DNA from: an uncultured Christensenellaceae bacterium
GTDB lineage: Bacteria; Bacillota; Clostridia; Christensenellales; UBA3700
Length of the DNA stretch: 64,000 nt
Assembly (NCBI GenBank): GCA_944381325.1
Contig: CALWKS010000001.1
Span: forward strand, 248,001 to 312,000
Reading direction: 5' to 3'
Of this stretch, positions 7,804 through 16,091 are shown one piece after another. The position numbers and the translations under genes were made by a program. Positions within the stretch are counted from its first letter, which is position 1; the number at the start of each line of letters is the position of its first letter. The notes below the pieces were generated by a model. It had not been told where the DNA came from, did not search any database, and was given only the letters and a program-made list of their open reading frames with translations.

Positions 7804-9116
7804 GTAAGACACTTATTGTGGGTTGGGGAAGCAGTGGCAGAAGCGCTTGCGGACTTCTGCGTCGTCACGGGCGCGATGTGGTATGTTTCGATGACAACGA
7901 AGGAGATACCGTTGACGGAGAGATTGAAAACAGACGCGGTATGTCTCTTGAAAACGCGCTTGAAGATATCGAACTCGTCGTGGTGAATCCCGCTGTGCCG
8001 GATACTCATCCGATCGTGCGCGGCGCGCGTGCAAAAGGCATCGAGGTCATAGGAGAAATAGAACTGGGTTACCGTTATTTCAACGGCAATACCGTTGCCG
8101 TTACGGGTACGAACGGTAAAACGACGACTGTTTCTCTCATCAGAGATATTTTTTTGAAAGCGGGGATAGACGCTTACGCCCTCGGCAATATAGGCGTGCC
8201 GTTTTCTCAGGAAGCGGACAGACTGTCAGGCGCCGTCGCCGTGCTTGAGATATCGAGTTTTCAGCTTGAAACGACGTCGCGTTTTGCGCCCAAGTATGCG
8301 GTATGTCTAAACGTTACGCCCGATCATATCGAAAGGCATAAAACTTTTGACGAATACGTGAGGCTTAAAGCAAGGCTGTTTGAAAATCAGACAAAAGGCG
8401 ACTATGCGATACTCAACCACGACGATGCTGTTACCAAGGCTTTTTCTTTACATATCAATTCTGAAATTTACTGGTTTTCAGCAAAAGAGCGCGTAAAAGG
8501 TGCGTTTGCCGAAAACGGAAAAATTTATTTCAACGACGGTGAAAACACGGCTTTTATCTGCGATACGTCAGACGTCGCGCTTAAAGGACAGCACAACCTT
8601 TCAAACGTGCTTGCGGCTGTTACGGTATCGGCTCTTTACGGGATAAAACCTGAAACGATTGCCGCCGCCGTAAAAGAATTCAAAGCTCCCAGATACCGGA
8701 TAGAGTATATAAAAACGTATAAAAATCTCAGGATTTACAACGATTCAAAGGCTACGAATATCGACAGTACCATAAGAGCGTGCGAATCAATGGACGGAGA
8801 CACGGCGCTGATTATGGGCGGCTGGGATAAGAAAATAAGTTACGAAAATTTCTTTGCAAGACTGCCTGAGAAGGTCAGGCACATCGTATGTTGCGGAGAC
8901 AACAGCGATGAGATAATAAAGTGGATCCCTCAGTATGCCGATTACACCGTGATAAAGACTGCTACTCTTGAACGAGCCGTCGAGGTTTCTCTCGGCTACT
9001 CGGACGTAAGCAATCTTCTGTTTTCTCCATCTACGTCGAGTTATGACAGATACAGCGATTACAGGCAGAGGGGCAGACATTTCGACGAAATAGTAAAGGC
9101 GCTTGCAAATGGATGA
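7800..9116 (+). CDS. murD: UDP-N-acetylmuramoylalanine--D-glutamate ligase MurD
   Basis: Cytoplasmic ligase adding D-glutamate to UDP-MurNAc-L-Ala. It has 438 residues. An N-terminal Rossmann-type start (Gly-Trp-Gly-Ser-Ser-Gly, about residues 8-13) binds the UDP substrate. The central ATPase loop is Gly103-Thr-Asn-Gly-Lys107-Thr-Thr. Asn-Asp-Ser-Lys-Ala-Thr-Asn near residue 317 is the conserved start of the C-terminal Mur ligase domain. It overlaps mraY by four bases and the start of ftsW by eight, within the tightly coupled part of the operon. Confidence 0.97.
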   Translation: MSKTLIVGWGSSGRSACGLLRRHGRDVVCFDDNEGDTVDGEIENRRGMSLENALEDIELVVVNPAVPDTHPIVRGARAKGIEVIGEIELGYRYFNGNTVAVTGTNGKTTTVSLIRDIFLKAGIDAYALGNIGVPFSQEADRLSGAVAVLEISSFQLETTSRFAPKYAVCLNVTPDHIERHKTFDEYVRLKARLFENQTKGDYAILNHDDAVTKAFSLHINSEIYWFSAKERVKGAFAENGKIYFNDGENTAFICDTSDVALKGQHNLSNVLAAVTVSALYGIKPETIAAAVKEFKAPRYRIEYIKTYKNLRIYNDSKATNIDSTIRACESMDGDTALIMGGWDKKISYENFFARLPEKVRHIVCCGDNSDEIIKWIPQYADYTVIKTATLERAVEVSLGYSDVSNLLFSPSTSSYDRYSDYRQRGRHFDEIVKALANG

Positions 9117-10230
9117 GCGCAGGACGCCGCTTATCGCGGACAAGACTTTGCTTTTTACGGCGCTTACGCTTGCGCTTTTCGGAATACTAATGCAGTACAG
9201 CGCAAGCAGTTACATAGCCGTTCAGCAGACGGGCGACGCTTTTTTCTATGTCAAGAAACAGGCGCTTGCGCTTGTCGTCGCGCTTGTGGCGGCTTTCGGT
9301 GCTTCAAGGCTCAAAACGCAGCTGCTGAAGAAGTTTTCACTTGCGCTTTTAGCTGTGTCGGTTGTGCTTCTCGCACTCGTTTTCGTGCCAGGTCTCGGCG
9401 TGGAAAAGTACGGCGCGACGCGCTGGCTCAATCTGGGGTTTACTACTTTTCAGCCGTCTGAACTTGCGAAGTTTGCGCTCATGATATTTATAGCCGCGCG
9501 TCTTTCTGAAAGGAGCAGTCGCCGCTTCCGCGATATGGTGCAGATACTAATCGCAACGCTTGCGGTGTGCGCGCTTGTCATGCTTGAGCCCAATATGTCG
9601 ATAACGATGTGCATAGGGCTGTGTGTATTGCTTATGCTGTTTATCGGCGGTTGCGGACTTAAGCAGTTTGCCGTAATGGCGATCCCCGTTGTCGTGGCAG
9701 TGCCGCTTCTTATAATTGCAGAGCCTTACAGACTCAAAAGACTTCTTGCATTTCTCGACCCGTGGGCTTCGCCTCTCGGGGAAGGGTATCAGCTCATTCA
9801 GTCCTATTATGCGCTCGGCTCGGGAGGCTGGTTCGGACTCGGTCTTTTCAACAGCAGACAGAAATATATGTTCCTGCCGTTTGCGGAAAGCGATTTTATA
9901 TTTGCGATAATAGGCGAAGAATTGGGGCTTATCGGTTGCATATTCGTCATAGCGCTTTTCTGCGTGCTCATCTGGAGAGGGATTGTCATAGCGATGCGCG
10001 CCCGCGACAGGTTTCAGACTTACGTCGCCGCAGGGGTAAGCATAGTAATTGCCGTGCAGACTTTGCTCAATATCGCGGTTGTGAGCGGATCGATACCTCC
10101 TACGGGACTGCCTATGCCGTTCATAAGTTCGGGCGGTAGTTCGCTTGTCGTTTTCGCTGCGGCGGTAGGGCTTCTCGAAGGCATCGCCCGCAATTCACAA
10201 ATCCCGCAGTCTTTCCATAAAATGTATTAA
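9109..10230 (+). CDS. ftsW: SEDS-family peptidoglycan glycosyltransferase FtsW/SpoVE
   Basis: Polytopic membrane polymerase that uses lipid II and works with a class B PBP. It has about 373 residues and about ten membrane helices. SEDS signatures are present: Gly-Ser-Gly-Gly-Trp-Phe-Gly-Leu-Gly near residue 240 followed by Phe-Ala-Glu-Ser-Asp-Phe-Ile-Phe-Ala, and the Pro-Pro-Thr-Gly-Leu-Pro-Met-Pro-Phe-Ile-Ser block near residue 335. ATG 9109 is preferred over the in-frame TTG at 9103. Both overlap the murD end. The cluster holds one SEDS gene, so FtsW (division) and SpoVE (cortex) roles cannot be separated. murG, which usually follows, is absent. Confidence 0.93.
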   Translation: MDERRTPLIADKTLLFTALTLALFGILMQYSASSYIAVQQTGDAFFYVKKQALALVVALVAAFGASRLKTQLLKKFSLALLAVSVVLLALVFVPGLGVEKYGATRWLNLGFTTFQPSELAKFALMIFIAARLSERSSRRFRDMVQILIATLAVCALVMLEPNMSITMCIGLCVLLMLFIGGCGLKQFAVMAIPVVVAVPLLIIAEPYRLKRLLAFLDPWASPLGEGYQLIQSYYALGSGGWFGLGLFNSRQKYMFLPFAESDFIFAIIGEELGLIGCIFVIALFCVLIWRGIVIAMRARDRFQTYVAAGVSIVIAVQTLLNIAVVSGSIPPTGLPMPFISSGGSSLVVFAAAVGLLEGIARNSQIPQSFHKMY

Positions 10231-10262
10231 GAAATTACGCTTTTCAGCGTAAGGAGAGAACG

Positions 10263-11513
10263 ATGAGCAAATACATAATCCGCGGGGGAGAGCCCCTTTG
10301 CGGCGATATAAGAATCAAGGGTGCAAAAAATTCAGTGCTTACTCTGCTTGCGGCGTGCATACTTGCCGACGGCAGAGTAACTTTGCACGATTGCCCGCAT
10401 ATTTCAGACGTCGATACAATGATTGCAATACTGGAAAAACTGGGCTGCAGAATTGAAAGAAAGGGCGACGACATCACTGTGGACAGCGACGGCATATCGT
10501 GCGAAAAAATACCGAGCGGACTGGCAAGCGAACTCAGATCTTCTGTCTTTCTGCTGGGATCTTTGCTTTCAAGGCTGAAAAAGGCAAAAGTCGCTTATCC
10601 CGGAGGGTGCGATATAGGGCTGAGACCGATAGACATTCATCTTTCGGGGCTCAGAGAGCTGGGAGTAAAGATAATCGAGAAGCACGGCTACATAGACTGC
10701 GACAGCACAAAAGCGCACAGCGCGGATATAATGCTTGATCTGCCCAGCGTCGGCGCAACGGAAAATCTGGTAATGACCTGCGTTTTTCTCGACGGGGTAA
10801 GCGTTATAAGAAACTGTGCAAAAGAGCCTGAGATAGTCGATCTTCAGAACTTTCTCAACGCTATGGGCGCGGACGTCAGCGGAGCGGGTACGGGAGTTAT
10901 TACGGTAAAGGGAGTCAAGAGACTTCACGGCACGGAATACACTCCGATCCCTGACAGAATTGTCGCGGGAACGTATCTGATAGGCACTGCGATGTGCGGA
11001 GGAGAACTTACGCTGAGCAACGTAAATCCCGAGCATCTTTCTTCGCTTATTGCCAAATTGCCAAAAAGGACTTGCAAAATAACGTGTGCGCGTGATAAAA
11101 TAAACATAGTTTGCAAGGGCAGATGCGAGAGCATTCCCAAGGTGGAAACGACATATTATCCCGGTTTTCCCACAGATCTGCAGACTCAGATACTTACGCT
11201 TCAGACCATAAGCGAGGGCACGAGCGTTATCGTTGAGAATATTTTCGAAACGAGATTCAAGACTGTTCCTCAGCTTCTCAAGATGGGCGCGGACGTAACG
11301 GTAAACGGACGTACTGCGGTGGTCAGAGGAGTAGAACGTCTTACGGGCGCAGAAGTCTCTGCGACAGACCTCAGGGGAGGAGCTTCGCTTGTACTTGCCG
11401 GGATGAGCGCGCTGGGAGAAACGGTTATCGACAATATTTACCATATTGACCGCGGTTATGAGGATTTATCACGCATACTGCCGGGCATAGGAGTAAAAAT
11501 AAAAAGGATTTAA
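10263..11513 (+). CDS. murA: UDP-N-acetylglucosamine 1-carboxyvinyltransferase MurA
   Basis: First committed enzyme of peptidoglycan synthesis, transferring enolpyruvate from PEP to UDP-GlcNAc. It has 416 residues and the two-domain inverted alpha/beta barrel fold of the EPSP synthase family. The catalytic loop holds Cys116 in Pro-Gly-Gly-Cys-Asp-Ile-Gly, equivalent to Cys115 of the E. coli enzyme, so fosfomycin sensitivity is expected at this residue. The N-terminal Lys-Asn near residue 22 and the Arg-Gly-Gly-Ala region near residue 377 are also conserved. AAGGAGA precedes ATG. It is followed after two bases by ftsQ. Confidence 0.96.
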   Translation: MSKYIIRGGEPLCGDIRIKGAKNSVLTLLAACILADGRVTLHDCPHISDVDTMIAILEKLGCRIERKGDDITVDSDGISCEKIPSGLASELRSSVFLLGSLLSRLKKAKVAYPGGCDIGLRPIDIHLSGLRELGVKIIEKHGYIDCDSTKAHSADIMLDLPSVGATENLVMTCVFLDGVSVIRNCAKEPEIVDLQNFLNAMGADVSGAGTGVITVKGVKRLHGTEYTPIPDRIVAGTYLIGTAMCGGELTLSNVNPEHLSSLIAKLPKRTCKITCARDKINIVCKGRCESIPKVETTYYPGFPTDLQTQILTLQTISEGTSVIVENIFETRFKTVPQLLKMGADVTVNGRTAVVRGVERLTGAEVSATDLRGGASLVLAGMSALGETVIDNIYHIDRGYEDLSRILPGIGVKIKRI

Positions 11514-11515
11514 CG

Positions 11516-12280
11516 ATGAACAAAAGACTTTTGGGCATTTTCATAGCGGTAGCGGTCGCGGTGATCGTGATTGTCGTTTGTTGCGTAATGTTCCTGACAG
11601 GTTCGGTAGAGGTCAGGACTACTAACAACCTCAGTCTTGACGACGAGACCGTAAACGCTATTATTTCTCAGAGCGGAATAAAGAAGGGTGAAAGCGTATT
11701 CGCAATTGACGAAAACGCCGCGGTTTCCGCAGTCGAAAAGGCAAACCCGATGCTCAAAGTCGTAGATATAGAGAGAAAATTTCCAAACAAAGTGCTTATA
11801 TATATCGCTGAGCGCACTCCGATAATGGCGATAGCTTTCGAGCCGCAGGAAAACGGAGAAGAACTTTACGCGATAGTCGACAATGAACTCAAGATCCTCA
11901 GGACGGCAAGCGCTGACGAAATATCCGATCTCACTCTTGTCAGCAACTTCACGATTGCGGGCGGAGAAGACAGCGTAGGCAGTTTCGCGGGCGACAAATC
12001 GGCATGGCTTTCAGGTCTTGTCGAAGGTGCGCAGAAAGTCAGCTTCGTATCAACGAGATTTACAGATTTCATCAAGAGAATCGACTACGGGCAGATAAAC
12101 GTTTCTGTAAGAACGAACACAGGCGTGACTCTGGTGCTTAAAAACGTTGAAGAGATAGATGATATGTTCGTAGGCGCTTATACATATTACAGCACGCTTA
12201 CGAGTGAAGAGCAGAGAAGAAGCGGTTTTATTTCTCTGACTGACAGTGGCTGGATGTGGTCGCAAAGCGCAATAAACTGA
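11516..12280 (+). CDS. ftsQ: cell division protein FtsQ/DivIB
   Basis: Single-pass division protein that helps assemble the FtsB/FtsL/FtsW-PBP complex. It has 254 residues: an N-terminal membrane segment at about 7-28, then a POTRA-like region (about 30-105) with the typical Gly-Glu-Ser-Val-Phe-Ala-Ile-Asp and Pro-Asn-Lys-Val-Leu-Ile-Tyr-Ile-Ala-Glu-Arg pattern, then a beta domain. Sequence identity to model proteins is low, but position and layout fit. It starts two bases after murA and is followed by a rho-independent terminator, so it is the last gene of the mraZ operon. Confidence 0.88.
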   Translation: MNKRLLGIFIAVAVAVIVIVVCCVMFLTGSVEVRTTNNLSLDDETVNAIISQSGIKKGESVFAIDENAAVSAVEKANPMLKVVDIERKFPNKVLIYIAERTPIMAIAFEPQENGEELYAIVDNELKILRTASADEISDLTLVSNFTIAGGEDSVGSFAGDKSAWLSGLVEGAQKVSFVSTRFTDFIKRIDYGQINVSVRTNTGVTLVLKNVEEIDDMFVGAYTYYSTLTSEEQRRSGFISLTDSGWMWSQSAIN

Positions 12281-12287
12281 TAATTTC

Positions 12288-12314
12288 ACCCGCTTTTAAG
12301 GCGGGTACTTTTTT
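12288..12314 (+). terminator. rho-independent terminator after ftsQ
   Basis: ACCCGC (12288-12293), 7-nt loop, GCGGGT (12301-12306), then ACTTTTTT. It ends the cell wall operon and separates it from ftsA-ftsZ. Confidence 0.85.
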
Positions 12315-12347
12315 GCGTAAATTTTTGTATTTTTTATTACCTATCTG

Positions 12348-12376
12348 TTGACATAAATATATACTTTTATTATAAT
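12348..12376 (+). promoter_or_regulatory. consensus sigma-A promoter of ftsA-ftsZ
   Basis: TTGACA (12348-12353), exactly 17 bp, TATAAT (12371-12376): both hexamers are perfect. The -10 ends six bases before the ATG at 12383, so transcription should begin at or next to the start codon. No Shine-Dalgarno sequence is present. Confidence 0.88.
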
Positions 12377-12382
12377 AATTAT

Positions 12383-13528
12383 ATGAACGAAGTGTTTTTG
12401 CTGGACGTGGGCTCAGGCAAACTCGTTTTTGCGGTGGGCAGCAAGTCCGATTCGGGTGTTTATAACGTGAAAAACATCGCTTCCTGTGAGTACGACGGTT
12501 ACTACAAGGGCGAATTTCTCAACCCCGATGCTCTTGAAGAGAGCGTGCGCCAGGTTATTGCAGAAAGCGGTTTCCGCGGCAAGATCGGCAAACTTTACGT
12601 CGGCGTTCCCACAGATTTCGTCAAAGTAAGAAACAATCAGGTGAAAAACGCTTTTCGTTCATCGCGCACCGTTACGGACGATACTCTGGACGAGCTTTAC
12701 GCGAGAGGAAACATCTTTGACGGAGACGCGGATTATATTGCGATAAACTGTAGCGCGCGCGGTTTTACTCTGGACAATAAGTTCAGATGCGTAAATCCCA
12801 TTTACGAGCAGGCTGCTTATATAGACGCAGATCTCACTTACATACTTTGCTCGAGAAAATTCTGCGCAACTGTTGAAAGAGTAGCCTCCGCTATAGGCGT
12901 TAAGCGCGTGAGTTATATTTCTTCGTTCTGGGCAACCTGCGTTCAGCTTTTGCCTGCGGACGTAAGAGAGACGGGCGCGGCGGTTTGCGACATAGGCTTT
13001 TCAAATACTTCATTCGGCATCGTAGTCGGCGACGGAATGGAGACGGCAGCAAGCAGATCTATAGGCGGAGCTAATATCGCAGGCGATCTTTATCAGGTGC
13101 TGGATATTCCTTATGCAAGCGCCTGCACGCTGGTTGAAAAAGCCAATCTTTATCAGGAAACTGACAACGGCAGTTGTTACAACATCCTCGTGGATGGCAA
13201 ACCCGAGCAGTTCAACAGCTTCGGAGTAAACCGCATCATTCAGGCGAGACTGGACGACTTCGTTGAGTTTATATCGCGCTGTCTTGCAGAAACTCCCAAT
13301 TTCTCAAGCGACGTCATTTATCTGACGGGCGGAGGAATAGCGGGGCTTAAAGGCGCGGCGGCGTATTTATCCAGGCAACTGGGCATGAGAATGGAAACTA
13401 TCGTCCCCGACGTTCCCACATACGGCAAGAGTTATTATTCTTCGGTATTCGGGACGTTCGACGTGGCGGACAAGCTGGAAAAGAGCAAAAACGTATTGAA
13501 AAGATTTTTCGACAGATTTCGGAGGTAA
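12383..13528 (+). CDS. ftsA: cell division protein FtsA
   Basis: Actin-like ATPase that tethers FtsZ to the membrane. It has 381 residues. The phosphate-1 loop Asp-Val-Gly-Ser-Gly-Lys near residue 8 departs from the more usual Asp-Ile-Gly-Thr-Ser-Lys. The second phosphate loop (Cys-Asp-Ile-Gly-Phe-Ser-Asn-Thr) lies near residue 208 and a Leu-Thr-Gly-Gly-Gly-Ile adenosine motif near residue 313. The C-terminal residues 369-381 are basic and amphipathic with Phe-Phe, matching the membrane-targeting helix of FtsA. It is translated from a probable leaderless mRNA. ftsZ follows after six bases. Confidence 0.88.
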   Translation: MNEVFLLDVGSGKLVFAVGSKSDSGVYNVKNIASCEYDGYYKGEFLNPDALEESVRQVIAESGFRGKIGKLYVGVPTDFVKVRNNQVKNAFRSSRTVTDDTLDELYARGNIFDGDADYIAINCSARGFTLDNKFRCVNPIYEQAAYIDADLTYILCSRKFCATVERVASAIGVKRVSYISSFWATCVQLLPADVRETGAAVCDIGFSNTSFGIVVGDGMETAASRSIGGANIAGDLYQVLDIPYASACTLVEKANLYQETDNGSCYNILVDGKPEQFNSFGVNRIIQARLDDFVEFISRCLAETPNFSSDVIYLTGGGIAGLKGAAAYLSRQLGMRMETIVPDVPTYGKSYYSSVFGTFDVADKLEKSKNVLKRFFDRFRR

Positions 13529-13534
13529 AATTAT

Positions 13535-15094
13535 ATGGCAGACGGAAGCGGAAGAGCTAAAATCAAAGTTATAGGCGTAGGCGGAGGCGGCAACAATGCC
13601 GTAAACCGTATGATAGCGGCAGGCATCAAGAGTGCAGAATTCGTCGCAGTCAACACTGACTTTCAGGCGCTTACACTCTCAAATGCACCCACCAAAGTGC
13701 AGATAGGTGCAAAACTGACGGGCGGTCTCGGCGCAGGTGCCGATCCCAACGTAGGCGAAAAGGCGGCTGAGGAGTCAAGAGAAGAACTCCGCGCTCTGCT
13801 CAAAGACGTTGACCTGTTGTTCATTACCGCAGGTATGGGCGGCGGTACAGGTACGGGCGCAGCTCCCGTGATCGCGGCACTGTCAAAAGAGCTGGGCATA
13901 CTCACCGTTGCGGTAGTTACAAAGCCGTTTGCATTCGAAGGAAAGAGACGTATGCACAACGCTATTCAGGGTATAGAGAATCTGCGCGGCAACGTTGACA
14001 CCTTGCTTGTTATCCCCAATGAAAAACTGCTTGAAGTCCTTCCCAAGGGCACGGCAATGCTCGAGTCATTCATCAAGGCTGACGAAGTGCTCAAGCAGGC
14101 AATCCAGAGTATAAGCGAACTTATCGTTACTCCTACGGTCATCAATCTTGACTTTGCGGATATCAGCGCGATCATGAGAAAAAAAGGTCTCGCTCATATG
14201 GGTATCGGCGTAGGCGAAGGTCCTGACAAGGCTATCGAGGCTGTAAGAAACGCAGTTGAAAGCCCGCTTCTCGAAACAAATATCGAAGGCGCAAGCGGCG
14301 TTATCCTTCACGTTATGGGCGGCAAGGATATGGCTCTTGACGAAGTTGCTGACGCAAGCAGACTTGTTGAAGACATCGTAGACCCGGCGGCTAATATCAT
14401 TTTCGGTACTGGCTTTGATGAAAACCTTGAAAACAAAGTTCAGGTAACCCTTATCGCTACCGGCTTCAGCGCTCCCACCGAGGACGTAAACGCTCCTTAT
14501 GCTCAGAGAAGAGGCGGCGCAGGTCAGACGCGGACTTCTGCGGCTATGGACAACGCTATCAGACGTCTCAACGACAGCCGTAAGAAAGACAGCGCTTACA
14601 ACGACGTCGTAGAGGACAGAGGCAGAGGATACTCTCAGTATTCTGAAAACAACGGCGCAAACAACCGTCGTTACGATAACTATGACGGAGGAAGAAACGA
14701 GCAGCCTTATAGCTCTGGATCTAGAGCTGAGCAGCCTTACAATCAGGGAAGAGGCGAGCAGTACAATCCTTCAAGAGAACAGCAGTACAATCCTGCAAGA
14801 GGAGAACAGCCTTACAACGCAGGCGGTTACGGATACAGCGACAACCGCAATTCCGCACCCGGCGCAAATTACGGCAACGGCGGTTTCTCCGCAAATAACG
14901 GCGCAGGTTATTCTGCAGGAAACAACTACCGCGGAGCAAACGGCTACAACAACGGCGGTTACCAGAGCGCGCCTGCATCCGACAACGGCGGTTACGGCGC
15001 TCAGCGCGGACAGAGTTCTTACAACGCTCCGCAGGACGATCAGGACGAGGATAAGCTTCCTGCATTCCTCAGAGTCTTCCGCAAGAAGAAATAA
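13535..15094 (+). CDS. ftsZ: cell division GTPase FtsZ with very long C-terminal linker
   Basis: Tubulin-like GTPase forming the Z ring. It has 519 residues; many family members have 350-400. The globular part (1-320) has the tubulin signature Gly-Gly-Gly-Thr-Gly-Thr-Gly at about 102-108 and the T7-loop region with Asn-Leu-Asp-Phe-Ala-Asp near residue 204. Residues from about 325 to 500 form a linker rich in Asn, Gly, Tyr, Gln and Arg, with degenerate Glu-Gln-Pro-Tyr-Asn-type repeats at about 390-430. The tail Lys-Leu-Pro-Ala-Phe-Leu-Arg near residue 508 is the conserved peptide that binds FtsA. GGAGG precedes ATG. Confidence 0.98.
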   Translation: MADGSGRAKIKVIGVGGGGNNAVNRMIAAGIKSAEFVAVNTDFQALTLSNAPTKVQIGAKLTGGLGAGADPNVGEKAAEESREELRALLKDVDLLFITAGMGGGTGTGAAPVIAALSKELGILTVAVVTKPFAFEGKRRMHNAIQGIENLRGNVDTLLVIPNEKLLEVLPKGTAMLESFIKADEVLKQAIQSISELIVTPTVINLDFADISAIMRKKGLAHMGIGVGEGPDKAIEAVRNAVESPLLETNIEGASGVILHVMGGKDMALDEVADASRLVEDIVDPAANIIFGTGFDENLENKVQVTLIATGFSAPTEDVNAPYAQRRGGAGQTRTSAAMDNAIRRLNDSRKKDSAYNDVVEDRGRGYSQYSENNGANNRRYDNYDGGRNEQPYSSGSRAEQPYNQGRGEQYNPSREQQYNPARGEQPYNAGGYGYSDNRNSAPGANYGNGGFSANNGAGYSAGNNYRGANGYNNGGYQSAPASDNGGYGAQRGQSSYNAPQDDQDEDKLPAFLRVFRKKK

Positions 15095-15127
15095 TCAAAA
15101 ATTATCCTGAAAATTCGACTTTATCTG

Positions 15128-15155
15128 AAACCCTCGCATTTCGCGGGGGTTTTGC
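15128..15155 (+). terminator. rho-independent terminator after ftsZ
   Basis: AAACCCTCGC (15128-15137) pairs with GCGGGGGTTT (15143-15152) around a 5-nt loop, with one U-G pair, followed by further T residues. Confidence 0.85.
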
Positions 15156-15250
15156 TTTGTTGTTTAACTTGTTATTTGATGTGTTTTGAGCATATATTCG
15201 TAAAAATTTACTACTGTTTTGATAAATTTATTTTGAAATTCACGCATATT

Positions 15251-15265
15251 TTCGACACTGTCGGA
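15251..15265 (+). promoter_or_regulatory. candidate Spo0A boxes upstream of spoIIGA
   Basis: TTCGACA (15251-15257) is the exact reverse complement of the 0A box TGTCGAA, and TGTCGGA (15259-15265) matches it at six of seven positions, so the two form an inverted pair. In Bacillus, Spo0A~P activates the spoIIG operon from 0A boxes at this kind of position. A -10-like TATATT (15287-15292) lies eight bases before the spoIIGA ATG; no clear -35 at normal spacing is seen, as also holds for Bacillus spoIIG. Confidence 0.6.
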
Positions 15266-15300
15266 AATTGTTTGCACACACGCAGATATATTATCTGAAT

Positions 15301-16083
15301 ATGCAAATATACATAGAGTATGTGATCGTTGACAACATGGCAGTCAACCTTGTGCTGATATACGCAACATTTCTCTCTCTGAGGCGAAAATTCGAGAAAA
15401 TAAGGGCGTTTTCAGCAGCTGCGGCAGGCACGGCTTTTGCAGTAGTAATGCCGCTTTTCGAGCTTAAAGCGCTTTTTCTTGCAAAGATCGTGCTTGCGCT
15501 TGTTATGACTGCTGTTATGATGAAACACAAGGACGTGAAAAGCTATCTGAAGTGTCTTGCGTTTTTTCTGTTGTATACCTTTCTGACAGGGGGTATCTGC
15601 GTGGCGATACTGGGCGCAAACGAAAATTTCATTGCGCTTAAAAATCCCAACGGTTACACGCCTGCCGTCGTTGCGCTAGCCGCCGCGGCATGTCTGTTTA
15701 TCGCAAAAAAGGTGGTAGGATATATAACTCTTGCAAGAAGGGAAAAGAAATATACTGCTGACGTAAAGTTAGTTGTCGGCGGTGAGCAGGTGGAGTGTAA
15801 GGGGTACTGGGACAGCGGGAACAGGCTATTTTATAAAGGGATATTGCCCGTCGTCGTCTCAGGAGCGGATTTTGTCAAAAAAATCCCAAACCTTGACAAA
15901 GCCGAAAAGGTAGACGGGATAAAACTTTCTACCGTAACGGGCACGCGCACGATAAGCGGATTTATTGCAGACAAACTGCTTGTGTGCGAAGACGGCGGAG
16001 AAAGAGAATTCGACAACGTGATAATAGGGATAGGAGAGAGGGATTTTAAAGGATTTTCCTTGCTTCTCAACTGCGATTTATAG
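15301..16083 (+). CDS. spoIIGA: sigma-E processing peptidase SpoIIGA
   Basis: Membrane-embedded aspartic protease that removes the pro-sequence of sigma-E in the mother cell. About 260 residues from ATG 15301, whose product starts Met-Gln-Ile-Tyr-Ile-Glu, like known SpoIIGA proteins; an upstream in-frame TTG (15268) is less likely. Five hydrophobic segments cover roughly residues 5-145. The soluble half carries Tyr-Trp-Asp-Ser-Gly-Asn near residue 169, containing the Asp-Ser-Gly expected for the catalytic aspartate (equivalent to Asp-Ser/Thr-Gly). It lies directly upstream of sigE, the universal arrangement. The start has no Shine-Dalgarno and a -10-like box is only eight bases away. Confidence 0.9.
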   Translation: MQIYIEYVIVDNMAVNLVLIYATFLSLRRKFEKIRAFSAAAAGTAFAVVMPLFELKALFLAKIVLALVMTAVMMKHKDVKSYLKCLAFFLLYTFLTGGICVAILGANENFIALKNPNGYTPAVVALAAAACLFIAKKVVGYITLARREKKYTADVKLVVGGEQVECKGYWDSGNRLFYKGILPVVVSGADFVKKIPNLDKAEKVDGIKLSTVTGTRTISGFIADKLLVCEDGGEREFDNVIIGIGERDFKGFSLLLNCDL

Positions 16084-16091
16084 GAGGAATT

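Noticed and set aside
14690..14830. Repeated CAGCCTTAC/CAGTACAAT-like units, considered as a repeat array or CRISPR
   Set aside because: They are in frame within ftsZ and encode the degenerate linker repeats; no equal spacing.
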